From contig JADJPF010000016.1 in the NCBI GenBank assembly GCA_016713405.1, forward strand, positions 1 to 64,000: a DNA stretch of 64,000 nt. The letters are read 5' to 3'. The position numbers were made by a program, and so were the translations under genes. Positions 34,231 through 43,359 of this stretch are shown here, one piece after another. How positions within the stretch are numbered: position 1 is the stretch's first letter; every line of letters begins with the position of its first letter. The DNA comes from Blastocatellia bacterium (GTDB taxonomy: Bacteria > Acidobacteriota > Blastocatellia > Chloracidobacteriales > JADJPF01). The notes below the pieces were generated by a model that made no database searches, had not been told where the DNA came from, and was given only the letters and a program-made list of their open reading frames with translations.

Positions 34231-34256
34231 AACAGGCAATCCAAAGATTGCCCGTT
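34231..34256 (-). terminator. terminator of the adenylate cyclase gene
   Basis: On the minus strand AACGGGCAATC pairs with GATTGCCTGTT (one G-U) with a four-base loop, followed by TTTTTATTTT. It lies about 50 bases past the cyclase stop. Confidence 0.8.
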
Positions 34257-34305
34257 AGAGAATTTGACATCTGAGCTACATTTAGAAATTAAAAGAAGTA
34301 TTGTT

Positions 34306-35970
34306 CTACTCTTCCCAAACTACTTCGTAAACTTCTTGAGGCTCACTTTTTCCTTTTACCTCTATTGGTGGTAAGCGGTTAGCAACAATTTTGTCCTTAA
34401 TTCTTTCATAAGTAGCAGAACTAATTAGAATATGAGTACTAGAATTTTTAGAATTTGCTTCTAAACGAGCAGCTAAATTTACAGGATCGCCTATACCAGT
34501 ATATTCCATACGTCGGTTTGAACCTATAAAACCTACTGTTATCACTCCTGTATTAATACCGATACCTATATTAACTTCATGACCAAATTGCTCGTAGAAC
34601 TTCTTTCTAAGCATTACCATTCGTCTTTGCATATCAATAGCAGCTTTTGCTGCATTTAGAGGAGCATTTTCTTTTGCTTCTTGGTCATCATAAGCTACAC
34701 CAAATAGAGCCATCAAACCATCACCCATATATTTATCTAATATGCCTTGATGGGAAAAAATAATATCAGTCATATTAGTAAAATATTCATTTAAAAGCTC
34801 AACTATTTCTTGTGGTTGTAGTTTTTCTGAAAGGGGTGTAAAGCCACGTACATCAGCAAATAGAATTGTTGCTTCTACATTTGTGCCACCTAATTTAAGT
34901 GATTCAGGAGATTCTAAAATTTTATTTACAACCTTATCAGGTAAAAACCGCCCGTAAGCTTCACGTGCTAAAGCTTCTTTCATAAGACGATTATGAGCCG
35001 TTGCATTATCAAGTGCCATAGATGTTTGTGATGCAATAGCACTTAACAAATCTAAGTCATCAGAGCCAAAAACTTTCGGAATTTCAGAGCCTTTGGAACT
35101 TTTACGATTATCTACATAAATTACACCAACAGTTTGACCCCCTACAATTAGTGGAGCGCAAATAACAGATTGAACCCCTTGAAAAACAGCAGTCATACCT
35201 CCTTTGCCCGCATCTTGAGCATCTAGCAGAAGTAGTGCTGCTTGCTCCTGCATTACTTGTTGAACAATTGCACTAGGTGGAGTGATATGTTTATCTTGGT
35301 TATTTTCTTCTGATCGAAACTTAACAGCTTTAACCATTAGTTCTTTAGTATCTGTGTCTTTAAGTTGAACAATACAACGTTCGGCTGGAGTAACACGAAA
35401 GAGCATTTCAGACATCCGAGCAAAAATGTCTTCTAATGCAAAAACAGAATTAAACATATTACCTAATTCATAGAGGTAATTTAATACATCAGACTTTTTA
35501 CGCAGTTGCTCCATTTCTTTCTTTAGTAAATCTGGAGTGCTAAAATCATCAGGCATTTTCCCGGAATCTACTTTAGGTATTAGCATTGAAGCATTTACCG
35601 GAGCGCGTAGTAAAACAGTGTGAGAAGGAGCCGATTGACTTGCTACAGTTTTAGCAACAGGCAAAACTTCTTTTTCACAGTGGAGTTTTAATAAGTATTT
35701 TCCTATTTGCAGTATATCTTCTGCACTAATTAAATGTTCTCCAGAAATACGATTCCCGTTGACAAAACACCCATTAGCACTTTGCAAGTCTGTTAAGAAA
35801 AAATATTCTCCTTTGCGGTTGATGGTTGCATGTTCACGTGAAATTTGAACATCAATCAATACAATATCATTACTTTGAGGAGAACGTCCTATTTTGGTTT
35901 CTGGCTTGACTATTTCATAATCAAACGATTCATTACCAACAGTAGAACTTATTTGTAGTTTTGCCTTCAT
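34306..35970 (-). CDS. FHA-GAF adenylate cyclase (class III)
   Basis: 554 residues. FHA domain at about 25-100 (IGRSPQSNDIVL, SREHATI, NGCFVNG), a linker helix, GAF domain at about 165-322 and a class III cyclase catalytic domain at about 365-554. The metal aspartates are D373 (LFADVRGFT) and D417 (KYMGDGLMALFG). K413 and D495 (YTGIGDPVN) are the pair that selects adenine, and N498 and R502 are the transition-state residues, so it should make cAMP. FHA binds phosphothreonine, which may connect it to the Ser/Thr kinases; GAF may sense a small molecule. Soluble. A cAMP effector candidate in this window is the G6PDH fusion. Confidence 0.92.
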   Translation of the reverse strand: MKAKLQISSTVGNESFDYEIVKPETKIGRSPQSNDIVLIDVQISREHATINRKGEYFFLTDLQSANGCFVNGNRISGEHLISAEDILQIGKYLLKLHCEKEVLPVAKTVASQSAPSHTVLLRAPVNASMLIPKVDSGKMPDDFSTPDLLKKEMEQLRKKSDVLNYLYELGNMFNSVFALEDIFARMSEMLFRVTPAERCIVQLKDTDTKELMVKAVKFRSEENNQDKHITPPSAIVQQVMQEQAALLLLDAQDAGKGGMTAVFQGVQSVICAPLIVGGQTVGVIYVDNRKSSKGSEIPKVFGSDDLDLLSAIASQTSMALDNATAHNRLMKEALAREAYGRFLPDKVVNKILESPESLKLGGTNVEATILFADVRGFTPLSEKLQPQEIVELLNEYFTNMTDIIFSHQGILDKYMGDGLMALFGVAYDDQEAKENAPLNAAKAAIDMQRRMVMLRKKFYEQFGHEVNIGIGINTGVITVGFIGSNRRMEYTGIGDPVNLAARLEANSKNSSTHILISSATYERIKDKIVANRLPPIEVKGKSEPQEVYEVVWEE

Positions 35971-36021
35971 AAGTTTAATTCCAAAATAAATAAAGGCTTA
36001 GTTATATTTACGAAAGTAACT

Positions 36022-37206
36022 TTATGGCCTTAAATTAATAATTTCACCTAAAGTAAGCTCGTGTCCTTTGGATTTTAAGCCACCTTTACCATTGTTATGA
36101 CAAGGAATACAGGATTTAACAGCAGATGGAATTAAAATACCTTGTACTCGTTTAGATTTAGCTGCATCTTCGTGACAATATTGGCATTTAAGCTCTGGAA
36201 ATGCTTTTACTTCTTTGCCATTTTTATCTAGGACAGGCTTTTTGTCTGGGCCTAGTTTTGTAACCTTTTCTTTTAGTAGATCTTGCTCATGAGAGCTATA
36301 AGAGTGAGTAAAAGGTATTGCTGTACTCTTATAAGGTTTATCAGGGTTGATTTTTTCAGGGTTAAATTTTGGTGGTGGATCAGTTTGTACAATTACATCT
36401 CTTACTACAGGACGTGGAGCCATAAAAGGTTTATGACATTCTAAACATTCCTTCATGTAAGGTTTTTCATTCTTTAGCTTAAACTTAGGATCGTCTTTAG
36501 CTGCCGCATCTGTTGGGGTTTCGCTATGACAACGAGCGCATTCTGGATGGTAGGGAACAGAAAAATTTTCTTCATCCTTATCTTTACCATCTTTAACATG
36601 ACATTCGCTGCAACCAGAAGAAATAGAAACAGCTTGAAGTTGTTTTTGTTCATCTGTTAGTTCTTCTACTTTAGGGCCAACATTATAACTTTTTGACTTA
36701 ATACCAACATGAATATCATGAGGAAACCTCATTCCAAATTGGTCGTCTCTTTGTTCAGGAAAAACAGAGAGGACTGTCTTTTTATCAGCTTCATGGCAGA
36801 TTTGGCAAAATCCTTTTGTTGCAGGTACAGGGAAAGAAAATTGTACTATTGAGTGACATTCTTCACACGCAGCATGAGGAGGAAATTGAGTTACACGGTC
36901 ATCATAAGTAAAAGGTTTTTTGGCAATGTCTGGTTGTTTAATTCGCTTATCGGTAAATGTTGGTACTCGATCAGGAATATGACAGCTAAGACAATCTGGA
37001 CTATGGGAAGCATGGTCAAAGACAGAATAATCAACACCAGGGCGAACTGGTAAAGGTGTTAATTTAGGAGTTTTCTTTGTTTCAGTTGCTGTTGAGTTAG
37101 CTTTGGGCTTACCTTTTGTTTGAGCATCTGTAACAGTGAAGTCTAAGTTAAGTGCAATAGCACTTAAGAACACCAAAAGGAAAACAACTCTTTTTAACTT
37201 TAGCAT
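36022..37206 (-). CDS. exported octaheme c-type cytochrome
   Basis: 394 residues with a signal peptide (VVFLLVFLSAIALNLDFTVTDA) and eight CxxCH haem-binding motifs: CLSCH, CEECH, CQICH, CSECH, CARCH, CLECH, CQYCH and CIPCH. Other histidines (DHASH, FPHDIH, PFTHSYSSH) can be the distal ligands. The layout of haem pairs in a low-complexity, lysine- and proline-rich chain is like the class III/cytochrome c7-type electron carriers and not like hydroxylamine oxidoreductase. It is periplasmic or surface-bound and probably carries electrons. No cytochrome maturation or partner gene is adjacent. GGAG lies eight bases before the ATG. Confidence 0.9.
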   Translation of the reverse strand: MLKLKRVVFLLVFLSAIALNLDFTVTDAQTKGKPKANSTATETKKTPKLTPLPVRPGVDYSVFDHASHSPDCLSCHIPDRVPTFTDKRIKQPDIAKKPFTYDDRVTQFPPHAACEECHSIVQFSFPVPATKGFCQICHEADKKTVLSVFPEQRDDQFGMRFPHDIHVGIKSKSYNVGPKVEELTDEQKQLQAVSISSGCSECHVKDGKDKDEENFSVPYHPECARCHSETPTDAAAKDDPKFKLKNEKPYMKECLECHKPFMAPRPVVRDVIVQTDPPPKFNPEKINPDKPYKSTAIPFTHSYSSHEQDLLKEKVTKLGPDKKPVLDKNGKEVKAFPELKCQYCHEDAAKSKRVQGILIPSAVKSCIPCHNNGKGGLKSKGHELTLGEIINLRP

Positions 37207-37429
37207 TGGTGGTCTCCATTAGTGATTTGTTGTTAAGCACTCCACCGCTTTTCCTGAATTTTAATGATGGAGGAAATAATTCAAGCTGTTGAGTGAATAA
37301 AATTTTTTGCGTCGGTAAGTAAATATTAATTGAAATAGCCTTAAAAGATCAAGGTATCTAATTTAAAGCTTTTTAGACAAGAAATTAATACTTAACTTTA
37401 AGAGAAATTTTAGTTAATTAATATCACTT

Positions 37430-38383
37430 TTATTGATTAAAGAGAATTAAAATAGAACTATTAATTTTATTAACTTCTTCGTCATATTGACCTTGAGTTA
37501 TTTTTCCTGCCTTTAGAGCTTTACCTAAATCTTCTAGTTGTTTAGCAACTTCCTTATTTCCTTCTATTTGGCTACGAGATTTTTCATATTCTTTTTTGCC
37601 TTCCTCTTTTTTCTCTTGGAAAGCTTTCTTAAAAGAATCTATAGATAAATTGCCACCTGATTCAAAATACTGTGTAGCAACATTGCCTAGAGCATAAGTA
37701 GTAGAAAATGCAGCCGTTGCACCTACAACACTACCCCAGCCTGGAACCAATTTTGCTAAACTAGAAACTGCTATTCTTGCTCCAGTACCTACACCTAGTG
37801 AACCTAACATAGCTTTAACCGTGGTTTTATCTAAGTTAAACCCATAAATCTTGCCTAAATCCATCATCATTTTCATTTGCAAAGGAATAACCATCAAGTC
37901 ACCAATTAATGGAATAGGTATTGCTCCAGCAAGTGAAGTTAAGATTAGGTAATTACGGATAGTTTTTTGTACTACAGCACCACGCTCAGAAGTATCTACA
38001 GTTGCTACATTAGAAGTAACTGTAGCATTTGCAATATTTACACTATTATTAAGTTCTGTAACTTCTTCATTAGAAATATTCCAACGTTGTTGTAACATTG
38101 ATAATAAATGTTGTTCTTCTTTAGCAAAATGTCCGTCAGCATGTGCTAGTAGGTAAGCAGACTTAAAAGCAGCTTTTTGAGCTTCAGGAGCTTTAACTTC
38201 ATTAATTACAGCCTCTAATACTACTTCCTGAGAAAGTAGTTTATCTATGCTATAGTCTACTGGCAAAGTTAAATCTTTTAATGAGTCCTCTAAAGCTTCT
38301 CGTTCAGAAGTTTCTATTTTGCCATCTGCTTTAGCTACAGCAACTAATAATTGTAGTGACGCAATAGCTTCACGTGGTTGCAT
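37430..38383 (-). CDS. TerB-DUF697-SHOCT protein, paralogue 1
   Basis: 317 residues. Residues 1-115 resemble a TerB-like helical domain (ASLQLLVAVAKADGKIETSE, AAFKSAYLLAHADGHFAKEE), with the acidic DG motifs that may bind metal. The middle (about 145-245) is a DUF697/YcjF-like hydrophobic helical region (LTSLAGAIPIPLIGDLMVIP, GTGARIAVSSLAKLVPGWGS) that probably inserts into the membrane. The C-terminus carries a SHOCT-like helix pair (LGKALKAGKITQGQYDEEV). Function unknown; TerB proteins belong to membrane stress systems. It is divergent from the coiled-coil gene and paralogous to the protein at 41672. Confidence 0.8.
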   Translation of the reverse strand: MQPREAIASLQLLVAVAKADGKIETSEREALEDSLKDLTLPVDYSIDKLLSQEVVLEAVINEVKAPEAQKAAFKSAYLLAHADGHFAKEEQHLLSMLQQRWNISNEEVTELNNSVNIANATVTSNVATVDTSERGAVVQKTIRNYLILTSLAGAIPIPLIGDLMVIPLQMKMMMDLGKIYGFNLDKTTVKAMLGSLGVGTGARIAVSSLAKLVPGWGSVVGATAAFSTTYALGNVATQYFESGGNLSIDSFKKAFQEKKEEGKKEYEKSRSQIEGNKEVAKQLEDLGKALKAGKITQGQYDEEVNKINSSILILFNQ

Positions 38384-38459
38384 AGTAATCTCCTTAAAGT
38401 AAATATTAGAGCTAGATAAGTTTTATTTTTTGTAAGCTGCAATACTACTATAGTTAAGA

Positions 38460-38482
38460 GGTTTTGACTATCAATCAAAACC
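38460..38482. promoter_or_regulatory. inverted repeat in a divergent promoter region
   Basis: GGTTTTGA and TCAAAACC, seven bases apart, lie between the divergent TerB-like and coiled-coil genes. It could be an operator for both genes or a weak hairpin. The rest of the 250-bp region shows nothing. Confidence 0.3.
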
Positions 38483-38635
38483 ATTTATTTAATTTTATTT
38501 TTTAAGCTTAATGGCTAAGGAAAATCCTAATTTTTGTTTTTTACAAAGGTTGTGTTAACTAACTTATCTCTGATAAACTTGCACAAATTAAAATTCTTGA
38601 AATTCTTAAAATTCTTAAAAAAATACTAAATAATT

Positions 38636-39931
38636 ATGCCAATTCCTGCTACTACATTTGTATCTCAAGGCCAAGCTAAAATTAATGAAATCCAAAATGT
38701 TATTGCTAATATGGGAAGTTCTTTTCAAAAACATAACCAAGGTGGAAATGAACTACAAACAGCTTATGATCAAACTTTAGACGAACTTGTTAGGGTAAAC
38801 TTACCTTCATTAAATCAAGAGGCTTTTCGCAATGTCCGTGAGTATACAGGTTATGGTCAATTTGAGGCAAAAAACCCATTTATGACCATGAATGAAGAAC
38901 ATGCTAGGCTCACACAAACTATTAACAATATTGATAATGATGAGCGTTATTTACGCCGAGAAGAGCTAATAAACCCTGTTTCAGGTGAGCTAGTAATAAA
39001 TGCCGATACAATTCGCCAAAACTGTACAATGTTAAAAGATGCAGTAATGCGTTATGAAAGTGAACCTAGATTTTTACAATTAATCCAACGAAGTTATGGA
39101 ACACCTGATTATGTAGGTAGAGTTTGGCAACTAGATTATTATCGAGATTGGCGGGCAGGTAGCGCGATTGAAAAAAAATTTGGTAAAACTTTTTATGATA
39201 TTCGTAGTAGCTACTTACCTATAAAACAACTACACGACGACACTTACCAAGAATTAACTGTAGCAGAAAAACAAATTAATGATGTAAAATACCTAATCGA
39301 TTTACGAGAAAAATCTTCTTATCGTCTTAATAATCTTCCACAAGTAGTTTTAGAAGAATGTCAAACAGCACTTCGTCAACACCTTCAATATGTAGACCGA
39401 GAACAGCTTTTTCAATGGGCGCAAGGTGATCGTGTTCGTGAGGCATTAATCAAAAAACTTCATGGTCTAGAAAAAAAGCTTGAATATCTAAAAGAAATGG
39501 TAGTTCATCAACAACAAGCTGAAAAAGAAGTTTTACAAGAATACGTTTATAAACTTAATAGAAAAGTAGTTAAATATCAACGTCCAAAATATCACTATGG
39601 TTTTGTACCTGATAGGGACGCACAAATTCTAAATTTTGACCCAAGACAAAAGCTTTTTGAGAAGCGCAACAAGTTCTGGAAATCCTATGATACAGTCTAT
39701 GACTTTGATGATTATGACTATTATGATTACCGCCGCGATATGCTTTGGTGGGACTTAATGACAGCAGGCCGATATAATGGCCGCTATATTAATGAAGTAA
39801 ATTATTATTATACTAATCACCCTGGTTATAGTTATAGCCACGAATATTACTATCAAAAACCTACTTTGCAGCAAAGTAGCTATTATGATAGCAATGATGA
39901 TTATGATTATTCATCTGTGGAGATTTCATGA
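38636..39931 (+). CDS. coiled-coil protein with a tyrosine-rich C-terminus, unknown function
   Basis: 431 residues, not recognised. Mostly helical (about 1-330) with long charged coiled-coil segments such as KLHGLEKKLEYLKEMVVHQQ, then a tail of about 90 residues packed with Tyr and Asp (DFDDYDYYDYRRDMLWW, NYYYTNHPGYSYSHEYYYQ). No signal peptide or membrane helix. The stop overlaps the next gene's start (ATGA at 39928-39931), so the two are translationally coupled. The ATG at 38636 has no clear ribosome binding site. Confidence 0.75.
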   Translation: MPIPATTFVSQGQAKINEIQNVIANMGSSFQKHNQGGNELQTAYDQTLDELVRVNLPSLNQEAFRNVREYTGYGQFEAKNPFMTMNEEHARLTQTINNIDNDERYLRREELINPVSGELVINADTIRQNCTMLKDAVMRYESEPRFLQLIQRSYGTPDYVGRVWQLDYYRDWRAGSAIEKKFGKTFYDIRSSYLPIKQLHDDTYQELTVAEKQINDVKYLIDLREKSSYRLNNLPQVVLEECQTALRQHLQYVDREQLFQWAQGDRVREALIKKLHGLEKKLEYLKEMVVHQQQAEKEVLQEYVYKLNRKVVKYQRPKYHYGFVPDRDAQILNFDPRQKLFEKRNKFWKSYDTVYDFDDYDYYDYRRDMLWWDLMTAGRYNGRYINEVNYYYTNHPGYSYSHEYYYQKPTLQQSSYYDSNDDYDYSSVEIS

Positions 39932-41523
39932 GTAAACGCTTAAGCATAGTAGCTTATGCTATTAATGGTGCTGGGCTAGGTCATTTAACTAGAGTAATTG
40001 CAATACTTAAATGGGTACGTCGCTTAGGGCGTTTAGCTTCCATTTATCCAGATATTTATATTTTAACTTCCTCAGAAGCTTGCGCTCTTGCACTTACAGA
40101 AGGTTTTGCAGCTTTTAAGATTCCTAGTAAAACCTCTATTCGTGAATCTCAAATTCCTAAAGAAGACTACTTAAGACTTGCTCGGCAATGGGTTTGGCAT
40201 AGCCTAGGGTTAATTAAACCTGATATTTTACTTGTAGATACTTTTCCAGGAGGCTCTTTTGGAGAATTGCTTTATGCACTTGATGGGCCAGGCTCAAAAG
40301 TTTTTGTTAACCGAGCAATGAAAGCAGATTTTCAAGCCCACATTCAACCCTTATTAAATCATTATGACAAGATTTTAGTTCCTCAAGAAATTGGTAGTCA
40401 GCCAACAGAATTTCCCGCACAAATTACTTCAAAAGTTAAATATTTAGGCCCAATTATGCTGCGCGAACGTGTAGAGCTAAGGTCACGTAACGAGGCTAGG
40501 AAACTTCTTGGTATTCCAGAAAATAAGTTAGCTGTTTGGATTACGGCTGGTGGCGGAGGTGATGCAAATGCAGCAATAGGGTTAAAAAATTTGGTTGCAA
40601 AACTTTTGGAAAATAAAGATCTTCATTTAGTTGTTGCTGCCGGCCCGCTTTATCGAGGTGAGCCTTTGCGAGGCGAGCGCGTAACTTGGTTAACAGACTT
40701 TAATGTTTCAGAAAATTATTTAGCCATAGACTTTGCCTTTTCTGCTGCTGGCTATAATTCTTTTCATGAGCTTTTATACTGCGGAGTTGCTACGGCCTTT
40801 TATGCTCAAGAAAAAATTGCCGATGAACAAGACCGACGTATAGAATTAGCTATAAAAGCTGGCTGTGCCTTAAAGCTAGAAACAAACCTCCAAACTGTGC
40901 CAATTGATAGCTCACTTAATGAAACACTTGCTATTTTTCTTAATGAAGATAAACGTAAACAACTATCTATTGCAGCACAAGCTTATGTTAGTCAAAATTG
41001 GGCGCAGGAAGCTGGGCTAGAAACCCTTGCCACTAAATTAACAAAAGCCTCTCTTTTACAAGTTAAAGAATTAGGAACAGCAGAATTTTTTCATAAAATT
41101 AACCAATATAATTTAGATTGTGAACTAGCTTATGAACTGCTACCTGTTTTTGGTTCAGCAGAATTTTTAGATCCAGATGAACGACAAACACTTTTTTATC
41201 AACTATTTGAAGAAAGTAATATTTCTGCTGAAATGACAGCAAAATTTTATTTATTGCTAGCACAAAAATTTGCTAAACCTACTAATGACTTTGAAACAGA
41301 AGAATTACTTGAATCTTTAATTCCCATTATTAATCAATTAGGTAAATTTCAGGATGAAAAAGCAGCCCTTTCATTCCTTAAATTACTTCCTAATGAGCGT
41401 TTAGCCTCACCTCAAAAAGTAGCAAAAGAGCTATGTCAATTTTTAAGTAAACTTTATGAGACAGGAGATTCTCTTTGGCGAGGGATTGCACTTTTTAACC
41501 AATCAACTAATAAGAATAACTAA
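39928..41523 (+). CDS. MurG/UGT-like glycosyltransferase
   Basis: 531 residues. The N-terminal 350 residues have a GT-B (MurG-like) shape: a glycine-rich loop NGAGLGHLTRV near residue 14, ADILLVD-like strand KPDILLVDTFPGG, then the nucleotide-sugar half with WITAGGGGDANA and the FSAAGYNSFHELLYCGV motif that binds the donor. The last 150 residues are a separate helical region. Donor and acceptor are unknown. It is coupled to the coiled-coil gene before it, and TerB-like paralogues flank the pair on both sides. Confidence 0.82.
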   Translation: MSKRLSIVAYAINGAGLGHLTRVIAILKWVRRLGRLASIYPDIYILTSSEACALALTEGFAAFKIPSKTSIRESQIPKEDYLRLARQWVWHSLGLIKPDILLVDTFPGGSFGELLYALDGPGSKVFVNRAMKADFQAHIQPLLNHYDKILVPQEIGSQPTEFPAQITSKVKYLGPIMLRERVELRSRNEARKLLGIPENKLAVWITAGGGGDANAAIGLKNLVAKLLENKDLHLVVAAGPLYRGEPLRGERVTWLTDFNVSENYLAIDFAFSAAGYNSFHELLYCGVATAFYAQEKIADEQDRRIELAIKAGCALKLETNLQTVPIDSSLNETLAIFLNEDKRKQLSIAAQAYVSQNWAQEAGLETLATKLTKASLLQVKELGTAEFFHKINQYNLDCELAYELLPVFGSAEFLDPDERQTLFYQLFEESNISAEMTAKFYLLLAQKFAKPTNDFETEELLESLIPIINQLGKFQDEKAALSFLKLLPNERLASPQKVAKELCQFLSKLYETGDSLWRGIALFNQSTNKNN

Positions 41524-41671
41524 ATTTTTAGGTTGATTTTGTAAATGGTCGTTTGCTAAATAAAGCTTTGCTTTATATAATTGCTGAACATTACTAGATT
41601 TACAATGTAGTAAAAAATACTTAGTTAACTTGAATTAAAATTTCTGGAAAAATAGTTTAAGGAGCAAATTA

Positions 41672-42607
41672 ATGGACTCAAAAGAAGCATTAGCCTCATT
41701 GCAATTATTAGTTGCTGTAGCAAAAGCAAATGGAGTAATTGCCGACGAAGAACGAGATGCAATCAAAGATGCCCTAGCCGATAGCAAATTGCCTGGAGAA
41801 TACACAGTTGATAATTTATTAGCTGAAGATCTACAACTAGACACTATTTTATCTGTCTTACAATCAGAAGAAGCTAGACACCAATCTTTTTCTGCTGCTT
41901 ACTTGCTAGCACATGCAGACGGAGATTGTGACCCAGACGAAAAAGCAGTGTTAGACAAATTACAAACACATTGGAATATTCCAGAATCAGAAGTTGCTAA
42001 CTTGCAAAATGTATTAAAAATAAGCCAAGGAAGTGTTGCTAGCAGTCTTGGCGCACCTGGCAAAGCTGCTCGTACAGAAGAATCAAATGATGTCATTAAA
42101 TTACACCGTGTTTTAGCTGCTCTAGCTGGTGCTGTTCCTGTTCCTCTAGTTGGGGATGTTATGGTGCTATCCTTACAAATGAAAATGGTAGTAGAACTAG
42201 GTAGACTTTATGGTCAAGAAATGAACAAAACCAGCATTAAAGCCTTACTAGGAACTTTGGGTGTAGGTACTGGTGCTAGAATGGCAGTTTCCAGTTTAGC
42301 TAAACTTGTTCCCGGTTTTGGTAGCGTTGTAGGTGCTGTTGCTGGTTATGCAACTACTCACGCCGTCGGACAAGTTGCTATTAAATATTTTGAATCTAAT
42401 GGCAATCTTTCTGCTGATGCAATGAAAGGCATTTTCAAAGAGAAGAAAGCCGAAGGTGAAAAAGAATACCAAGCCAACAAAGCTTCTTTGGATGCTAATA
42501 AAGAAGCTGCTAATAAGCTTACTGAACTAGGTAAACAACTTAAGTCAGGTGCTATTACTCAAGATCAGTACAACGAAGAAATTGCTAAATTAGAAGTTAA
42601 AGCTTAA
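41672..42607 (+). CDS. TerB-DUF697-SHOCT protein, paralogue 2
   Basis: 311 residues, about half identical to the protein at 37430 along its whole length: TerB-like N-terminus (ASLQLLVAVAKANGVIADEE, YLLAHADGDCDPDE), DUF697-like membrane region (LAGAVPVPLVGDVMVLSLQM, GTGARMAVSSLAKLVPGFGS) and SHOCT-like end (LGKQLKSGAITQDQYNEEI). AAGGAG lies nine bases before the ATG. The two paralogues point outward from the coiled-coil/glycosyltransferase pair in the sense that one lies upstream on the opposite strand and one downstream, suggesting a common unit. Confidence 0.82.
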   Translation: MDSKEALASLQLLVAVAKANGVIADEERDAIKDALADSKLPGEYTVDNLLAEDLQLDTILSVLQSEEARHQSFSAAYLLAHADGDCDPDEKAVLDKLQTHWNIPESEVANLQNVLKISQGSVASSLGAPGKAARTEESNDVIKLHRVLAALAGAVPVPLVGDVMVLSLQMKMVVELGRLYGQEMNKTSIKALLGTLGVGTGARMAVSSLAKLVPGFGSVVGAVAGYATTHAVGQVAIKYFESNGNLSADAMKGIFKEKKAEGEKEYQANKASLDANKEAANKLTELGKQLKSGAITQDQYNEEIAKLEVKA

Positions 42608-42613
42608 AAGCTA

Positions 42614-42647
42614 AATCCTAGGGTTAACAATATTTAACCCTAGGATT
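42614..42647 (+). terminator. strong hairpin between the TerB-like and thioesterase genes
   Basis: Perfect 14-bp stem (AATCCTAGGGTTAA at 42614-42627 with 42634-42647), six-base loop. No T run follows, so it may be an RNA stabiliser or partial terminator. Confidence 0.5.
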
Positions 42648-42676
42648 AACAACAGTTAAAACTTAGGAGTTTAGCT

Positions 42677-43225
42677 TTGGAAAAATCTGTTATAAAACGT
42701 TCGGATTTCAAAAGTTGGACAAGTGTAGATGTTCGTTGGGGAGACATGGACGCACTTGGACACGTCAATAACACTAAGTATTTTGTTTACTGTGAGTCAG
42801 CTAGAATTAATTATTTTGAAACCCTAGACTTAAAGCTACAACCCTCCTTGCTACAAGGCCCAACCCTAGCACACGCCAATCTTAATTTTATCCAACAAGT
42901 TCATTACCCAGCACAATTAGAAGTAGGTGTAAGGGTTTCCACTGTTAAAAATCGTTCTTTTCAAATGGATTACGCAATTTTCCTAGCTGGGACTGAAACC
43001 ATAGTAGCATCAGGCTATAGCGTTATGGTCTGGGCAGATTATAAATTAGGCAAATCCATAGAAATGCCAGAAGAAATTAGAAAAGTAATCGAAGAAAGAG
43101 AAAAAACTAGAAAGCTAACAAATTACTTTAGCCAATTTACGAATTTTGAGCCAAGTAGTAGTATTGGTGTAACTGTACCAAGAGCAAATCCTATTATAAG
43201 TCCTAAAACTCCCATAGCTTCATAG
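42677..43225 (+). CDS. acyl-CoA thioesterase, hot-dog fold (4HBT family)
   Basis: Starts at TTG 42677, with AGGAG eight bases upstream. Residues 15-150 form a YbgC/4HBT-like hot-dog domain: VRWGDMDALGHVNNTKYFVY holds the catalytic Asp region, followed by ESARINYFETL and SGYSVMVWAD. It hydrolyses an acyl-CoA; the chain is not known. The final 35 residues lie beyond the usual domain end and overlap the convergent small membrane-protein gene by 103 bp, so the true C-terminus may be earlier. Confidence 0.87.
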   Translation: MEKSVIKRSDFKSWTSVDVRWGDMDALGHVNNTKYFVYCESARINYFETLDLKLQPSLLQGPTLAHANLNFIQQVHYPAQLEVGVRVSTVKNRSFQMDYAIFLAGTETIVASGYSVMVWADYKLGKSIEMPEEIRKVIEEREKTRKLTNYFSQFTNFEPSSSIGVTVPRANPIISPKTPIAS

Positions 43226-43359
43226 CCACGTAGTCCAAAAAGTTCAAAACCTGTAAAAAAGTTTCCACCAATTAATGCACCTATAATTAAACCAACTGCT
43301 GAACTTATTAAACTATTAGTTGTTAAAATTATTATTGCTAAAAATATTTTCCAAAGCAT
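43123..43359 (-). CDS. small two-helix membrane protein
   Basis: 78 residues, with two predicted membrane helices (FLAIIILTTNSLISSAVGLI and MGVLGLIIGFALGTVTPILL) joined by a loop rich in Phe and Gly. GGAG lies eight bases before the ATG at 43359, which supports a real gene. Family not recognised. Its 3' end overlaps the 3' end of the thioesterase gene on the other strand by 103 bp. Confidence 0.7.
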   Translation of the reverse strand: MLWKIFLAIIILTTNSLISSAVGLIIGALIGGNFFTGFELFGLRGYEAMGVLGLIIGFALGTVTPILLLGSKFVNWLK

